Source of the DNA: Smittium culicis
Taxonomy: Eukaryota; Kickxellomycota; Harpellomycetes; Harpellales; Legeriomycetaceae
Reading direction: 5' to 3'
NCBI GenBank assembly: GCA_001970855.1
Contig: LSSN01005706.1
Span: 1-16,408, forward strand
Length of the DNA: 16,408 bases
The notes under the pieces are model-generated. The model saw nothing but the letters and a program-made list of their open reading frames with translations, had not been told where the DNA came from and made no database searches. Below, piece after piece: positions 1 through 9,917 of this stretch (position 1 is the first letter of the stretch; the number at the start of each line of letters is the position of its first letter). The position numbers were made by a program, and so were the translations under genes.

Positions 1-448
1 TTTTTGGATAATATGTGTTGTTTATGTTAGCATTTTTATTCTCTAAAGCAGATCTTGCGGCAATTTCGTAACTCTCATAGTAGCTTTTCCAAGCGTCTTC
101 ATTGTTTTCTAATTTACAATAGATATATAAAATTGATTTATTGGATATTATAAAACTATGAAGGGCAAATGTAATTAATTTTTATGAATGTGCCTATTTT
201 ATAATAGAAAAGTATAAGGATTTTTTATCTTGACATTAAATGCGAAAAATAAATTTTAAATCGATATACTCTGTGGATCTGGATTATTCGAACTCATTTG
301 AAGAAATATCGCGACAGATGACGAATAGAGATTTTCTTGGAGAAATTAAAAGCTCTTGAACTTGATAATATAAAGTATTCGGAATTATAATTGATACCAA
401 ATATTGTATAAAACAAAAGTTGAGATTCTTTGTGTCTAAAATTTTGCA
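1..448 (-). pseudogene. Coding-like relic running off the left edge, unknown family
   Basis: On the minus strand one frame stays readable from base 448 to base 2, about 149 codons, with only four stops (TAA at 284-286, TAA at 236-238, TAG at 194-196, TAA at 182-184). The last 60 codons (181 to 2) and the first 54 (448 to 287) are fully open. Random DNA this AT-rich should show a stop about every eleven codons. The residue mix is protein-like, for example the run EDAWKSYYESYEIAARSALE near the edge, which is helical and charged and vaguely resembles a TPR-type helix pair; that resemblance is weak. There is no ATG in the final open part and no frameshift is needed. I do not recognise the family. 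It is either a decayed gene whose 3' end lies outside the window, or a gene in a code where TAA/TAG are read through. Confidence 0.45.
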
Positions 449-699
449 TTATTTCCAAGTTTACATTTTATACAGCTATTGAATTTGCTACTAATTAATA
501 TCTCAATGATGCACCAATAATTTAAGATAGCAGCTAGAAATCGCTCTTATTTGATCTTTTTTATTTATTTAGAATTTACTTAGCTTATGATTGGCAGGTA
601 TTCCAATTTCATATCGAATACTAATATTTTTTTAATACCCCACTATGCTATAAAATACATAGCCATATTTCTCTTTTGAAAGGAAAAAAATTGTAAACT
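449..699. other. AT-rich spacer, no gene seen
   Basis: Between the left-edge relic and the LINE I see no frame longer than expected by chance, no RNA gene and no clear repeat. The 5' end of the LINE cannot be placed exactly; a six-C run at about 701-706 lies just before the first ORF1-like codons. Confidence 0.4.
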
Positions 700-744
700 A
701 ACCCCCCTGATAAAAATAGAAAAAGCGAAAATAAGTTCATACCA

Positions 745-1360
745 GTGTCATTATTTAAGGCTACAACAGGTAATGATCCTGTACACAGGAAAATTACGTG
801 CCTGGGCGGCACTTATCTAAAGTTAGCACTATCTATAAGAGAAATTGATCAAAAAATTGTCGATTTCGTAGAAAATATGCTAAATCAATTTGGAGAAATC
901 CAAACATGCTTCGAAATTTACATCCGAAGAAAAGTTTTATTTTTAAAATTCATAAATAGTATTGACCTCGAAAATGGAAAAAAAGTAAATATAACATATA
1001 ATGGATGGGGGGGGGATTGAAATTTTAGAAACCACAGAATACTCAGATATATTCAAAAACATTACTATACCAGCATAAAATGGTTTTGGCGATTGAAAAG
1101 TAGCCAAAAAAGCGTACGACGAACTTTCAAAAATAGGAAAGTTCTTGATATTACTGCCCTGAAATTTAAGAATATTAATGCGTCCCCATCAAAAAGCATT
1201 GAAATAAATTTTAATACCAAAAAAGATGGCCAAATTCCTATTTCATTGAAAATAATAGACGTTAAAGTTCTATTAATGTGGAAAGGAGCCCAACAAACCT
1301 GCACATATTTAATAAAAAAAGAACACTGGAAATAACAATTTTAATATTTAAAAGATAAAA
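745..1360 (+). pseudogene. LINE ORF1 (gag-like RNA-binding protein), decayed
   Basis: The first open stretch (745-1017) has no ATG start; it opens at GTG or simply continues from upstream. It ends in a pattern like ENGKKVNITYNGW, typical of the last strand of the RRM-like fold in L1/Tx1 ORF1. After a frame change a second similar unit runs to 1332: AYDELSKIGKVLDIT in one frame, then KIIDVKVLLMWKG and a zinc-knuckle remnant. The knuckle keeps the spacing of C-x2-C-x4-H-x4-C, but the second Cys is Leu, the Gly before His is Glu, the last Cys is Phe, and a TAA (1333-1335) falls inside it. In living LINEs this protein binds element RNA and forms the particle with ORF2. Assignment rests on motif order and position before the endonuclease. 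Confidence 0.7.
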
Positions 1361-2094
1361 TCGATAATAATAAAAAAGAAATAGAGTTTCAATCGCTAAA
1401 AATCAAAAAAAAAATTTATTCAAGGTATAATTGCAGAAAATATAGAGAATAAAGAAAAGCCTACTGCTATTGAAAGTGTTAAGTGTAGTAATAAAAGCAG
1501 GTATGTTATATCGTTGGGCAATGATTCGAAACCTACAAACAATCCTCTAAAAACAAAACCAGAATCTAGCATTGTGATAAATAAAACAGATAAAAAATCG
1601 GAAAGAACGAAAAATAATTTCAATAAGTATATAGAATATAGAATATAGAATATGGTAAGAAGCTTATCTGATACTTGCAATGATTATGGATAGGAAGATA
1701 CAACTGTAAAATGAAGAGAAGTATAAACGATTCCAATCCTAAATGATTGCGAAAATATAAAAATAACAATAGAGGTGTTAGAAGTACCTTCAATAAAATT
1801 CATAAAATCAAGAATTTACTAAAAAATAAAATAAATAACATAACTCAGCTTTTATAAACAAAGAGAACCGGGAAAATAATTGGATGAACCTAAGCAAGTG
1901 TGGAAGTACCCATCCATAAAAAATCGCTTTTAAAAGAAAACATCGTAGAAAAAAGGTTAAATGATGAATAAAACATTTATAAGAGGTAAAATGAAATAAA
2001 ATGATTTTAAAATTTATTTTAGAATGAAAAAGAACTCAAAAAAAACAATATCCAATATCTAATAGAATTAAATGGCTAAAATAAAAATAAAAAT
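1361..2094 (+). other. LINE interior, ORF1 tail and ORF1-ORF2 junction, unreadable
   Basis: About 730 bases, very rich in A on the plus strand, lying between the zinc-knuckle remnant and the endonuclease. Translations in all three plus frames are Lys/Asn/Ile-rich with frequent stops. This is what a decayed, charged ORF1 C-terminus and the ORF2 start would look like, but no motif is visible. A short period-7 microsatellite of the type ATAGAAT occurs near 1630-1655. Confidence 0.5.
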
Positions 2095-2760
2095 GTTCAA
2101 AGCGTAAGTAATATCATGTAATAAAAAAAAAAATAAGGTTTTTACATATCTAAAAAGAGTAATCAAATCGGAAATAAACATAAAAAACGTTGAAATTCAT
2201 TTTTGGACTAATAAATAGAACGGAAAAGTGTCTTGGTCAAAATAAAATAACTCAATTATTAATAGTGATAGTTATAAAATTTAAAACAAAAATACCATTT
2301 TTGAAGGAAGAATTTACATGCCCCCAAATTAAGAGCAAATAAAGAGAGAATAAAACTCGTAAAATTTTACCTGCAAAAAAACAAAAAAGATAGAAGGATA
2401 TTGTTGGAATTTATTTATGAAAATTCAATATCCAATAAAAAAAAGATGAAGAACTAATCATAATGGGAGATATGAATATGGTCGAAGATAAAAAAAATTA
2501 CAGGTACCCTCAAAAAATCACAAAAACAAGAGAATGGTAAAATATGGAGAAACTGCTAAAGCCTCTAAATCTAAAAAAATAAATAAGCGAATTAAAAAAA
2601 GGCGAAACCATTTAAACATTGGATGAACATTCTGGTAGGTATAAATTCAGAATAGATCCTGTTTTTTTTAACAAAAGAATCTATAAATAATTGTTAGATT
2701 ACTAATATTGACCGAAAATAATTCTTCGATCGCAAATTAATAACTTTTTAAAATTAACTA
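2095..2760 (+). pseudogene. LINE ORF2 AP-like endonuclease domain, decayed
   Basis: The domain nicks target DNA to prime reverse transcription in this class of element. Visible motifs, in order: VEIHFWTNK at 2189-2215, standing where L1-type enzymes have the catalytic QETH motif (Glu kept at 2192-2194); IYMPPN at 2312-2329, matching the YxPP/YAP motif; IIMGDMNMVED at 2457-2489, matching GDFN with Asp and Asn kept; and FRIDPVFFN at 2646-2672, matching SRIDR(I/V). The spacing between motifs is right for the family. The first two lie in one frame and the last two in another, so at least one indel occurred near 2330-2460. Many TAA codons interrupt. I could not place the terminal SDH motif with confidence. 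Confidence 0.75.
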
Positions 2761-2764
2761 TTAT

Positions 2765-4035
2765 CCATTAGATAAAATGGATAAAAGAAATTGGAAGCTA
2801 AATTCAAAATTATTTGGAAATAATAAAGCCTTAGTTATAATAAATAATGAAATAAAAGTAAATTGCAAAAAAATTATTGATTGGAACAATATAAAAGATA
2901 AATTCAAAGGCATTTACATAAAATATGGAAAATTTCAGTCTATTAACTAATCAATCCAATCATTGGAAAAAACAAATAAAATTTATTGTAAAATATTAAA
3001 GAATAGTAATATAAGCGAAAATTCTCTCAATATTTATAGAAAAGAAATAAGATGTAATGAAAATAAAATAGCTGAAATTAAAAAAGAACAAATAAATGAT
3101 GTTATATTAAGATCTCGATAATGTGCAGTGAAAAATATAAAATCAAACGAATAATTTTTTGGATTTCTGAAATCGAAAGAAAAAAACAAAAAAATCGACA
3201 AATTAATTGATGAAAATGGCGAATTTAAACCTGATAAAGAAAGTATTGAGAACATATATCATAGATTCTAATTAAGTAATAACCAATTATTTTTACTGCA
3301 ACAAATAAAAAATATAATAACAACAGCTGAATTTGTGGAATTAGATAAAGATATATAATATGAAGAAATAACTAGAGCGATAGAAGATTCAAGAAATAAT
3401 AAATTACCAGGCTCTGATAGGATTATTTTTGAGTTTTATAAAAAGAATAATTATACAATCTCCAAACATTTAAAAACTGTTTTAAATAAATATTTTGAAA
3501 TGAAAAATGGAATGATTCGAGTGGTGATTCAATCATAACGTTAATTACAAAAAAAATGAGACTTTAATAATATAAATAACTATAGATCGATAACATTATC
3601 TAAAACAGATGAAAAAATATATACCGAATTTCTAGCTAAAAAAATGAAAATTTTATTTGGAAGATTGATAAAAAAATACCCATCAAGATTAATAAAAAAA
3701 AGAGGTATATCTGAAAATGTACTCTCCACAAACTTTCTAATTGAAAATAGTGTTATTAAACCGAATAATGCTGATTTATATTTACTAATATTAGACCAAG
3801 AGAATTCCTATGATATAGTTGATTGGGCCTATTTATTTAAATACATACATAACTTTGGGCTCAGATAAATAGTTATTAATAGAATAAGGTTCCTGTATTG
3901 CAACCCTAAAACATTAGTAATAATAAATAGAGAGTTAAATCGCCGAATATAAATAAATTTAGGCCTTAGACATTGTAATAATCTATCTCCAATACTATAT
4001 AATATCATAATTGAACCACTCTTGATTTTACAAAC
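2765..4035 (+). pseudogene. LINE ORF2 reverse transcriptase, N-terminal half
   Basis: From 2765 to 3538 one frame reads with six TAA stops including its end, and carries the usual pre-RT linker (KLIDENGEFKPDKESIENIY, then EEITRAIEDSRNNKLPGSD, where the family has NKxPGxDG). After a short shift it continues with INNYRSITL (family NYRPITL), KKRGISENVL (family GRxIxDNVL) and LLILDQENSYDIVDWAYL at about 3785-3838, which is RT motif A with its first catalytic Asp kept at 3794-3796. Downstream, GLRHCNNLSPILYNIIIEPL stands where GVRQGxPLSPxLYNxxIEPL is expected, so Gln and Gly of the RQG motif are lost. These are L1/Tx1-type signatures. Confidence 0.85.
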
Positions 4036-4586
4036 ACGAAAATAGATGGAATCCATTCAGACAATAATATTTTTAAATCTTTTGCCTACGCAGATAACTT
4101 TCTGATAGTAATAAGAAATAATGGTGACAAAAATGATGTGTATTACGGTATTAAAATAAATTCGCTTGCTTTGAATGCAAAAATAAATGAGGAAAAAACA
4201 ATTTATGTTAAAATTGGCTAGCCAAGAGATAAATGAAACGAAAATAAATGGATTTCTTCGAATGAAATTTTTAATTATCTGGGGATATTATTTACACCAA
4301 ATAGAATCGCGACAAAAGAAAACAATATTATCTAGTTATTGAAATATCAAATAAATTAGCAACCTGGAAAAATATAAAAATTCCAATAAACGGAAGAATG
4401 CTACTGGTCAATGCATTTATACTCTCAAATTTGTGGTTCTCTGCACATGTAATCCCATTTGATAAACCCTTTTTATTATTGGTCAAGAATAAAATAAACG
4501 CATTTATATGAAATAACAGAAAATCCCAAATAAAAATTGATACAATTGAATTGATTAAAAATAAGGATAAGATATGGAAAATCTAG
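4036..4586 (+). pseudogene. LINE ORF2 reverse transcriptase catalytic loop and thumb
   Basis: A frameshift near 4036 brings in FAYADNFLIVI; the catalytic YADD box reads YADN (4087-4098), so the second metal-binding Asp is lost. NEEKTIYVKIG and NYLGILF follow, the usual NxxKT and YLGI motifs. A second shift near 4330 opens the thumb: KLATWKNIKIPINGRMLLVN, then LWFSAHVIPF and AFI-stop-NNRKSQI (4338-4586). The TGA there sits where the family has Trp (FIW), so a TGG to TGA change is the simple explanation. The order and spacing agree closely with L1-like elements; activity is excluded by the Asp loss, stops and shifts. Confidence 0.85.
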
Positions 4587-5705
4587 AGATAGAAAACCGA
4601 AAATGATAACTAAATTGATATGCTGATTGAGAAAAATATAATTAAATATTAATAATTTTACGTTTATTTGAAAAGCAGCTTTCAAAATAGCATATAAAAT
4701 CATTGAAATCAAAAATAATGATTTTATCAATTGGCTGTACGATGGTATTAAAATGCTGGGCATAAATAAAATAAATATACTGTTAGATACAAACGTATAA
4801 AAAAAAACTCAGATGGCTATCAAAAAACGAAGTATACAACTCTTAAGAATTCATCTGTAAATTCGAGATTATTTAGAAGAATAACTTATAACAAATATAA
4901 ATTTTTAATTTAAAAATATACATATATAAGTATAAGTATAGACACAATAAAGAAAGCTAATTGGTTTTATAGAGTGTATATGCCCGGTTTTATATGCCCA
5001 AAATCAATTTTTTCGATTAATAAAAATCCAATAGACGAATTTAGAAACTCTACAATACGAAAATATACAGATAAAAAAATCAGAAAAGAGCTATTAGTGC
5101 AACCGAAATGGGAATATAATAGCAAATAAACTACTATAGAATCCATTTTTAATTAGATGAAAAATTATAGAATCAATCTAGGGCTAAAAATCACTAGAGA
5201 TCTGTATTTGCACTTTCATAATGCTTTAATAACAGGAGAATTATTAAGAATATTTAATAAAGGTCTATTTTTTCAATCACGGGAGTGCAAAGATTGAAAA
5301 TAAAGAAAAAAAATATACCAAACATTTATTTCATCTGTAGAAGAATAAATGAATTATTTAAGCTAATTCGGCACTTTATAATTATTAACTATACTATTTA
5401 TACTGTATTAACCAGTATTATAACCAATAGATTAGTAGTAGACATAATTTTTGATTTTTTAGAGCCATATAAAGCCAAGGTTCCTAATATTGAGGCTGTG
5501 TATGGCCTAGATATATGGAGAATATACATAGCTAAAAATGAAGCCGCACTAGCGAAAATAATTCTGCCTGCAAAAAAACTTATCTTAGGCCGAAAAATGA
5601 ACTTATAGAAAAATAATCAGAGATTCTAAAATACTAAAAAAAGAGACACCAACGGCAATGTCAAAAAAAGTTGGTTTTCTATTGAGTCAGGTAAAAAATT
5701 TACAT
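4587..5705 (+). pseudogene. LINE ORF2 C-terminal domain with broken Cys/His motif
   Basis: Readable pieces are NNDFINWLYDGIKMLGINK (about 4715-4765), then a long frame 4959-5297 with two TAR stops carrying KIRKELLVQPKWEY and LHFHNALITGELL, a typical pre-zinc region of L1-type ORF2. At 5284-5297 it reads E-C-K-D-stop, where a CxxC is expected. A shift then opens 5285-5608, with NIPNIYFICRRINELF where the family has ETxxHxFxxC. One Cys (5286-5288) and the last Cys (5336-5338) remain; the second Cys is TGA and the His is Asn. The final part VYGLDIWRIYIAKNEAALA and KKRDT is shared with the second LINE fragment near 15400-15700. This domain probably binds element RNA. Confidence 0.75.
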
Positions 5706-5832
5706 TTAACACTAGTTAACTGTATCTCTCCCATCGTACCTTGATTAATTTAATTGCTTTTACTTTTACTCATAGTTCATATAACATCTTACTATTTCAT
5801 TAATAAATCTAATTAAATTAAAAAAAAATACA
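5706..5832 (+). other. LINE copy 1 3' untranslated part and A-rich tail
   Basis: After the ORF2 end the sequence has a C-rich patch, TCTCTCCCATCG, that aligns with CCCTCACCGTCTC at the same place in the second copy, and then runs into AT-rich DNA ending in AATTAAATTAAAAAAAAATA at about 5810-5830. The A-rich tail marks the 3' end expected for target-primed insertion. No obvious polyadenylation signal stands out, because AATAAA occurs everywhere in this window. Confidence 0.55.
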
Positions 5833-5999
5833 TAACAATATAACTTTTAGAAAAAGCATTAATTTTTTTTAATCCTTTTAGGGGAAATTTTCTATTTTGA
5901 ACAGGAAAAAATAGCCAATCTAATTTCATATAACTTTCCTATTACAAGACTTATTATTTTTTTCTATTATTAATATTTATTAGCAATTAGTATTATGAG

Positions 6000-6150
6000 A
6001 TAAAAATTACATGCAAGTAATTAAGCTCGATTTTTTAAATAGACTGTTCTTAAGAGGCCATAACATATTGGAATCTTATAAGACGCTCCTTGAACCAATT
6101 TCCAGTGGGTATTGAGCTGCTAGTGTGACAGAAGGGGATCGGCTGAAAAA
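6000..6150 (+). pseudogene. Short coding-like fragment, unknown family
   Basis: A frame opens at 6000, has an ATG at 6011-6013 and reads 34 codons from it to a TGA at 6113-6115, then continues in the same frame with AASVTEGDRLKKN to 6153. The residues (for example HNILESYKTLLEPISSGY) are far more varied than the surrounding desert, and base composition rises to near 45% G+C for about 100 bases. The TGA after GY could be a decayed Trp codon. It ends in an A8-T14 tract. I do not recognise the protein. It could be a piece of another transposon; the fragment is too short to tell. Confidence 0.35.
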
Positions 6151-6167
6151 AAATTTTTTTTTTTTTT
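6146..6167. repeat. A8-T14 homopolymer pair
   Basis: Eight A followed directly by fourteen T. It can fold back on itself and is prone to length error in reads. A T run of this kind could also stop RNA polymerase III, but no promoter boxes were found upstream, so no RNA gene is called. Confidence 0.6.
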
Positions 6168-7882
6168 ATAACTTTTTTAAAATTTTTTTATTAGCTTATT
6201 GCGCATTTATAAATTATGACTAATAAAATTTCTGAAGCAAAAAAAAAAAAGGAAATTTAAGGCGTAATAGATAATAAATCGAATTTTATTAGAAATTAAA
6301 TGAAAATAATATACAAGTAATAGCAAAATATTGAAAAAAATAGAATAATGGTTCGTAATCTAAATTAAACGTGAAATTATTTATCCTTAGATAATCAATA
6401 AATTCTCTAGCTATGATGAATATTTTACATAAAAGAAAAAAAGATAGTATATTTAATATATATTGAAATAATAATATTAACATATAAAGTACTCCTATCT
6501 GATCATTAAAATTTTTGTTGTGATAGAGTAAATTTAAAGGCAATTTGAGCTTTGACCTTGAAATTCACAATAATTTTTAATGGATATTTATCGCTCAAAC
6601 TAATTTGGCTTTTTTAATATGGATTTTTGGAAGAATACTATCATAAACTATAAATTATAGATCTTGATTTATTTATCCACTGGAAAATTCAAATATTACT
6701 GGATTATAATTCTTTATTATTATTTTTAAATATATTAGCCTAGTTAAATTAGTATAAAAATTTAAAAATTAATCGTGAAAAAACACGCTAAATTTATAAT
6801 TTAAATTTCATAGATTTTTATTGTAACACTACCTATATTATATATTAAGGAGTTTTATTTATGGTAAATTATATACAAGTATATTTATTTTGGGTTTTTA
6901 TGTCGATACATATGAGCTTTTGTTAATTTAGAAAACTAATAAATAATATAATAAATTATATAAGCTAAAAATTAAATAATTACTTAATTTCTTGCTAAAG
7001 CAATGATTTTTTTTAAATAGTATTAAATTTTAGAAATAAAATATATAATAGAATGGTATAATTTTATTTTGAGAGAATAATAAGTGATTTCTTTGAGATT
7101 TAATTATAATAAGTTTTGAAGAGTAAACTACAAGTCAATATAGTAAAAAAATAGCTTTATTGTTATAAATAAGAGTAAGATGGTTTTAGTATTCTGAGAA
7201 TTTGTATCTTGTTCACTTTACTTTTAAATTACTGCCTCTTTATAATTATTTTAGAATTAGTTTTAATTATGATTGTATTAATTCTATCTTATAATATGCT
7301 GCTATCCTCGCTTCATAGTTGAGATATTTGTTATAAATATGATATAATTATATTACATTTTAATATATATATCAAACATTTACATTATTTTTAGGTATTT
7401 TTGGTACATAAAAATGTAATTAATGTATGTTCAATGAGATTCTTGTTAAAAATTGCTATATTTTTATCTCAATTTACTTTAATGTATTAACTTTATATTT
7501 TTTTGAATTTTATTTATTGTTTATATTAGAAAATACAGTTTCATCTGTATCAAAAATATAAATAGTTAAAAATAAGTGGGATATGATTCTTTTTAAATTC
7601 GCACAGCTTATTTTCATCATTTACATGTGATGGGATTTTAATACTTCACATACCTAGATTTTTAATTTAAAATATTTTTACATATTCTTTACTGTTGGTA
7701 TATAGAGTTTTTTTATTGCTTTTGTATATATAAAAAATCATATAGTAAAAAAATAGATTTAGAAAGTCGAGCAAATATTATTAAATGTTTATAATTATAT
7801 AAAGAATAGATTGGCAGAAGTTTATACTCCTACTCAGTTATCCGCATAATTCAATTACCATTTAAACCTCGAATACATTTGA
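6168..7882. other. AT-rich desert, no gene seen
   Basis: About 1.7 kb of low-complexity A/T DNA. All six frames are closed by frequent stops; the longest chance frame (6289-6543 minus) is made of Ile/Phe/Leu/Tyr codons and shows no motif. No RNA gene, large repeat or transposon motif was found by eye. Confidence 0.5.
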
Positions 7883-8089
7883 GAATGGTATTTAAAGAGA
7901 GATTCTTTGCTTGGGAGCGGATCTCACAAAGCTGCCACTAATTTCAATAAACTCAATCATTTAATGGTAATAGGAATTTTGCACTATTGCTGTTGTTTAG
8001 GAGCGAATGATAGATTTATCAAAGCCACATTGACTAACCATAACTTAGTTATCATCGATGCAGTAATATTTTTAAAAAAATTATCCTAA
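7883..8089 (+). pseudogene. Coding-like island of unknown family, strand uncertain
   Basis: Between a TGA at 7880-7882 and a TAA at 8087-8089 the plus strand is open for 68 codons, with a residue mix that looks real (KAATNFNKLNHLMVIGILHY, then CLGANDRFIKATLTNHNLVI). G+C is well above the flanks. The minus strand across the same bases also reads protein-like (ASMITKLWLVNVALINLSF in one frame, with TAG and TGA stops), so the strand is not settled. There is no good start codon; the first ATG lies inside. I cannot name a family. A decayed transposase is the most likely kind of source given the neighbourhood. Confidence 0.35.
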
Positions 8090-8758
8090 TACTTATGGAT
8101 TTTTAATTGATTTTATACTTGATTTCTATCAATTTTCATACATTTAAAATTTCAGTGTAGATTTTCTTTTGTAATTTAGTCATTATTCGATTCTACAATA
8201 TTATAATTAAAAATAAAAATTTCCAGTAATATTTATGTTTTACTCAATAATAATTAGTTCACCTAAGTAAAATAATTATGATTTTTTTTATCTTTTATCT
8301 ATATAAAAAGTGTAAAATTTAATTGTATAAATAAATTCAATAGACTCAAAAAAATAACAATTTTTGAGTATTTTATTTTAAAGAAATGAGACATTTTCGC
8401 TAAATTAATTAGACTAAATTATTTATAATAGACTAATAAATTAACTAAAACATAAAAATAAAATGACTTAAGCTCTCTATGTCATTCTAGTAGCGCTAAT
8501 ACCTATTTTTTATATTCTATATTATATCAATTTCATCGCATAGTGGACTTTAATAAGTTTCAATAATTTTTAACCTTTGAGATATTCTATACGATTTTTT
8601 TAAAAAAATGCTTTAGAGATATCTATAAATACATTTATCATTATAAGATATATAAATTAACCATACGAATATTAGATTTCTGGTTATAGTTGTAATTTTT
8701 TTGTTTTATTTAAAGTTTTAATATTAATATAGCAGATTAGAACACTATACGAATTTCT
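8090..8758. other. AT-rich desert, no gene seen
   Basis: About 670 bases of A/T-rich DNA with closed frames. No transposon motif, RNA gene or strong inverted repeat was noticed. Confidence 0.5.
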
Positions 8759-8830
8759 TCAATATATACTAAAAATCCAAAAAACATAAGGTATAGTACT
8801 GAATAAACTCTTCAGAAATAGAATACTGAA

Positions 8831-9130
8831 CTAGATGCTCCTTAAATAAACGAGAATTCCCCATCCTCTAAATAGAAACTTCCTAGAGTTATATTTCACA
8901 TTCAAAGAAATTTTAAAATAAATGTACCTTTTTGTGAATACAACTTTCATGACGAGCACTGGTAACTTATACGAAGTAAATACCAGAAAACCTATCCTAA
9001 AATTTTCCATAATCCACGTATTACTTTGCTCACGTACCTGATTCAGCTCGTGAGCACAAATGAACATAAAAGAGGTGTATAAAGTTGAGAGAATTGGTGT
9101 GAATGCCCAAGATGCTCTGGTATAGAGGTT
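8831..9130 (-). CDS. Putative protein or relic with one 99-codon open frame, unknown family
   Basis: The minus strand is open for 99 codons from 9130 to 8834 and stops at TAG 8831-8833; the first ATG is at 9065-9067, giving 78 residues. At the stop rate expected here such a run should be rare in the window. Upstream the same frame continues past a TAA (9131-9133) to a TGA at 9194-9196, and downstream past the TAG to a TGA at 8759-8761. The protein has Trp, Cys, His and charged residues (RASWAFTPILSTLYTSFMF, CAHELNQVREQSNTW) and a hydrophobic part (GFLVFTSYKLPVLVMKVV). No known motif is recognised. It may be a gene, a transposon piece, or the shadow of coding sequence on the other strand. Confidence 0.35.
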   Translation of the reverse strand, partial: NLYTRASWAFTPILSTLYTSFMFICAHELNQVREQSNTWIMENFRIGFLVFTSYKLPVLVMKVVFTKRYIYFKISLNVKYNSRKFLFRGWGILVYLRSI

Positions 9131-9196
9131 TTATATATTATTAAAATCTAAAAAAGAATGAAATAGTATTAGGTAAAATTTTTGTGTATTTTCTCA

Positions 9197-9917
9197 TATT
9201 ATCTCATTAAAAGTAAAATATTTTATCTGTTTAAATATGTTAATTTATATTTAAAATTAGCCATTATTACGTATGATAAACTCCGAAAAAAATCTAATTA
9301 ATTAAAATAATTAAGTAATATAGAAAAAAAAGCAGCTATTTCGCGCTATATGAAGCGGAATAATTGATGAATATTCAAGTTTTGAAATGAAAAACTAAAA
9401 GATGTCAGTATATAAATGACTACATAAAATTATCAATTCTATCGCATATAGACTATTGAGACAAAAATTCAATGGTAATAAAAAAAAAATAAAACAATTG
9501 TGCACTCTTAGTTACTGATGATAAATATCTTATAACTCTTGGTTTGATTGTGATAATAAATTTATAAGTTATTTTTCTTACATAAATATAATAAAAACAA
9601 ATTTAAAATTATTAGCTGAGTTTTTAATTAAGATTATAGAAATAAAAAGCTTTCTGATTTTTATCTGACCTATAACAATTAAAATAGTAAAAATAAAATT
9701 TAAAAAATTAGAAAAAAATTTTATATTATGAATTTTTTTTAAAAAAATCATAAAAAGGCAACGCTATAAAACAATATTAAATGTAAGGTAATAATATATA
9801 GAATATATTTTGAAATAAAATTTAATATTTTTCGTTACCCGCAAAAAATTAGAATCCGCTTTTAATTAAAAAAACCAATAACCATTATATATAACCTACT
9901 TGAACATGATTTATTGA
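9197..9917. other. AT-rich desert, no gene seen
   Basis: About 720 bases with closed frames and long A and T runs. Nothing beyond short chance repeats was seen. Confidence 0.5.

Larger units (their letters stand above)
700..5832 (+). mobile_element. Nearly full-length, inactive L1/Tx1-like LINE (copy 1)
   Basis: In order the segment contains an ORF1 with RRM-like and zinc-knuckle-like parts, an AP-type endonuclease, a reverse transcriptase with L1-type motifs, a C-terminal domain with a Cys/His motif, a short 3' untranslated part and an A-rich tail. This order is diagnostic of non-LTR elements of the L1/Tx1 group. No long terminal repeats are seen. The element is dead: the reading frame shifts at least six times in ORF2 and many stops occur. 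Its length, about 5.1 kb, is ordinary for the group. The 3' end is set by homology to a second copy near 15281-15700 on the other strand. The 5' end is a guess and no target-site duplication could be identified by eye. Confidence 0.85.

Noticed and set aside
255..305. Possible tRNA B-box around ATTCGAAC
   Set aside because: The flanks do not form acceptor, anticodon or T stems, and no A-box lies at the right distance; it sits in the left-edge coding-like frame.
1628..1655. Short ATAGAAT repeat; also ATAAATATA at 14500-14526
   Set aside because: Simple AT microsatellites of two to three units, expected in DNA of this composition.
1065..1680. Minus-strand open frames inside the LINE (1065-1304, 1420-1680)
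   Set aside because: They run opposite to ORF1 remnants, are mostly Phe/Leu/Ile and carry no motif; they are complements of A-rich coding sequence.
3034..4763. Minus-strand open frames at 3034-3255, 3829-4056 and 4476-4763
   Set aside because: They lie antisense to clear RT motifs on the plus strand and read as low-complexity hydrophobic residues.
6289..6543. 84-codon minus-strand open frame
   Set aside because: It consists almost entirely of Leu/Phe/Ile/Tyr/Asn codons expected from T-rich DNA, with no motif or composition change from its surroundings.
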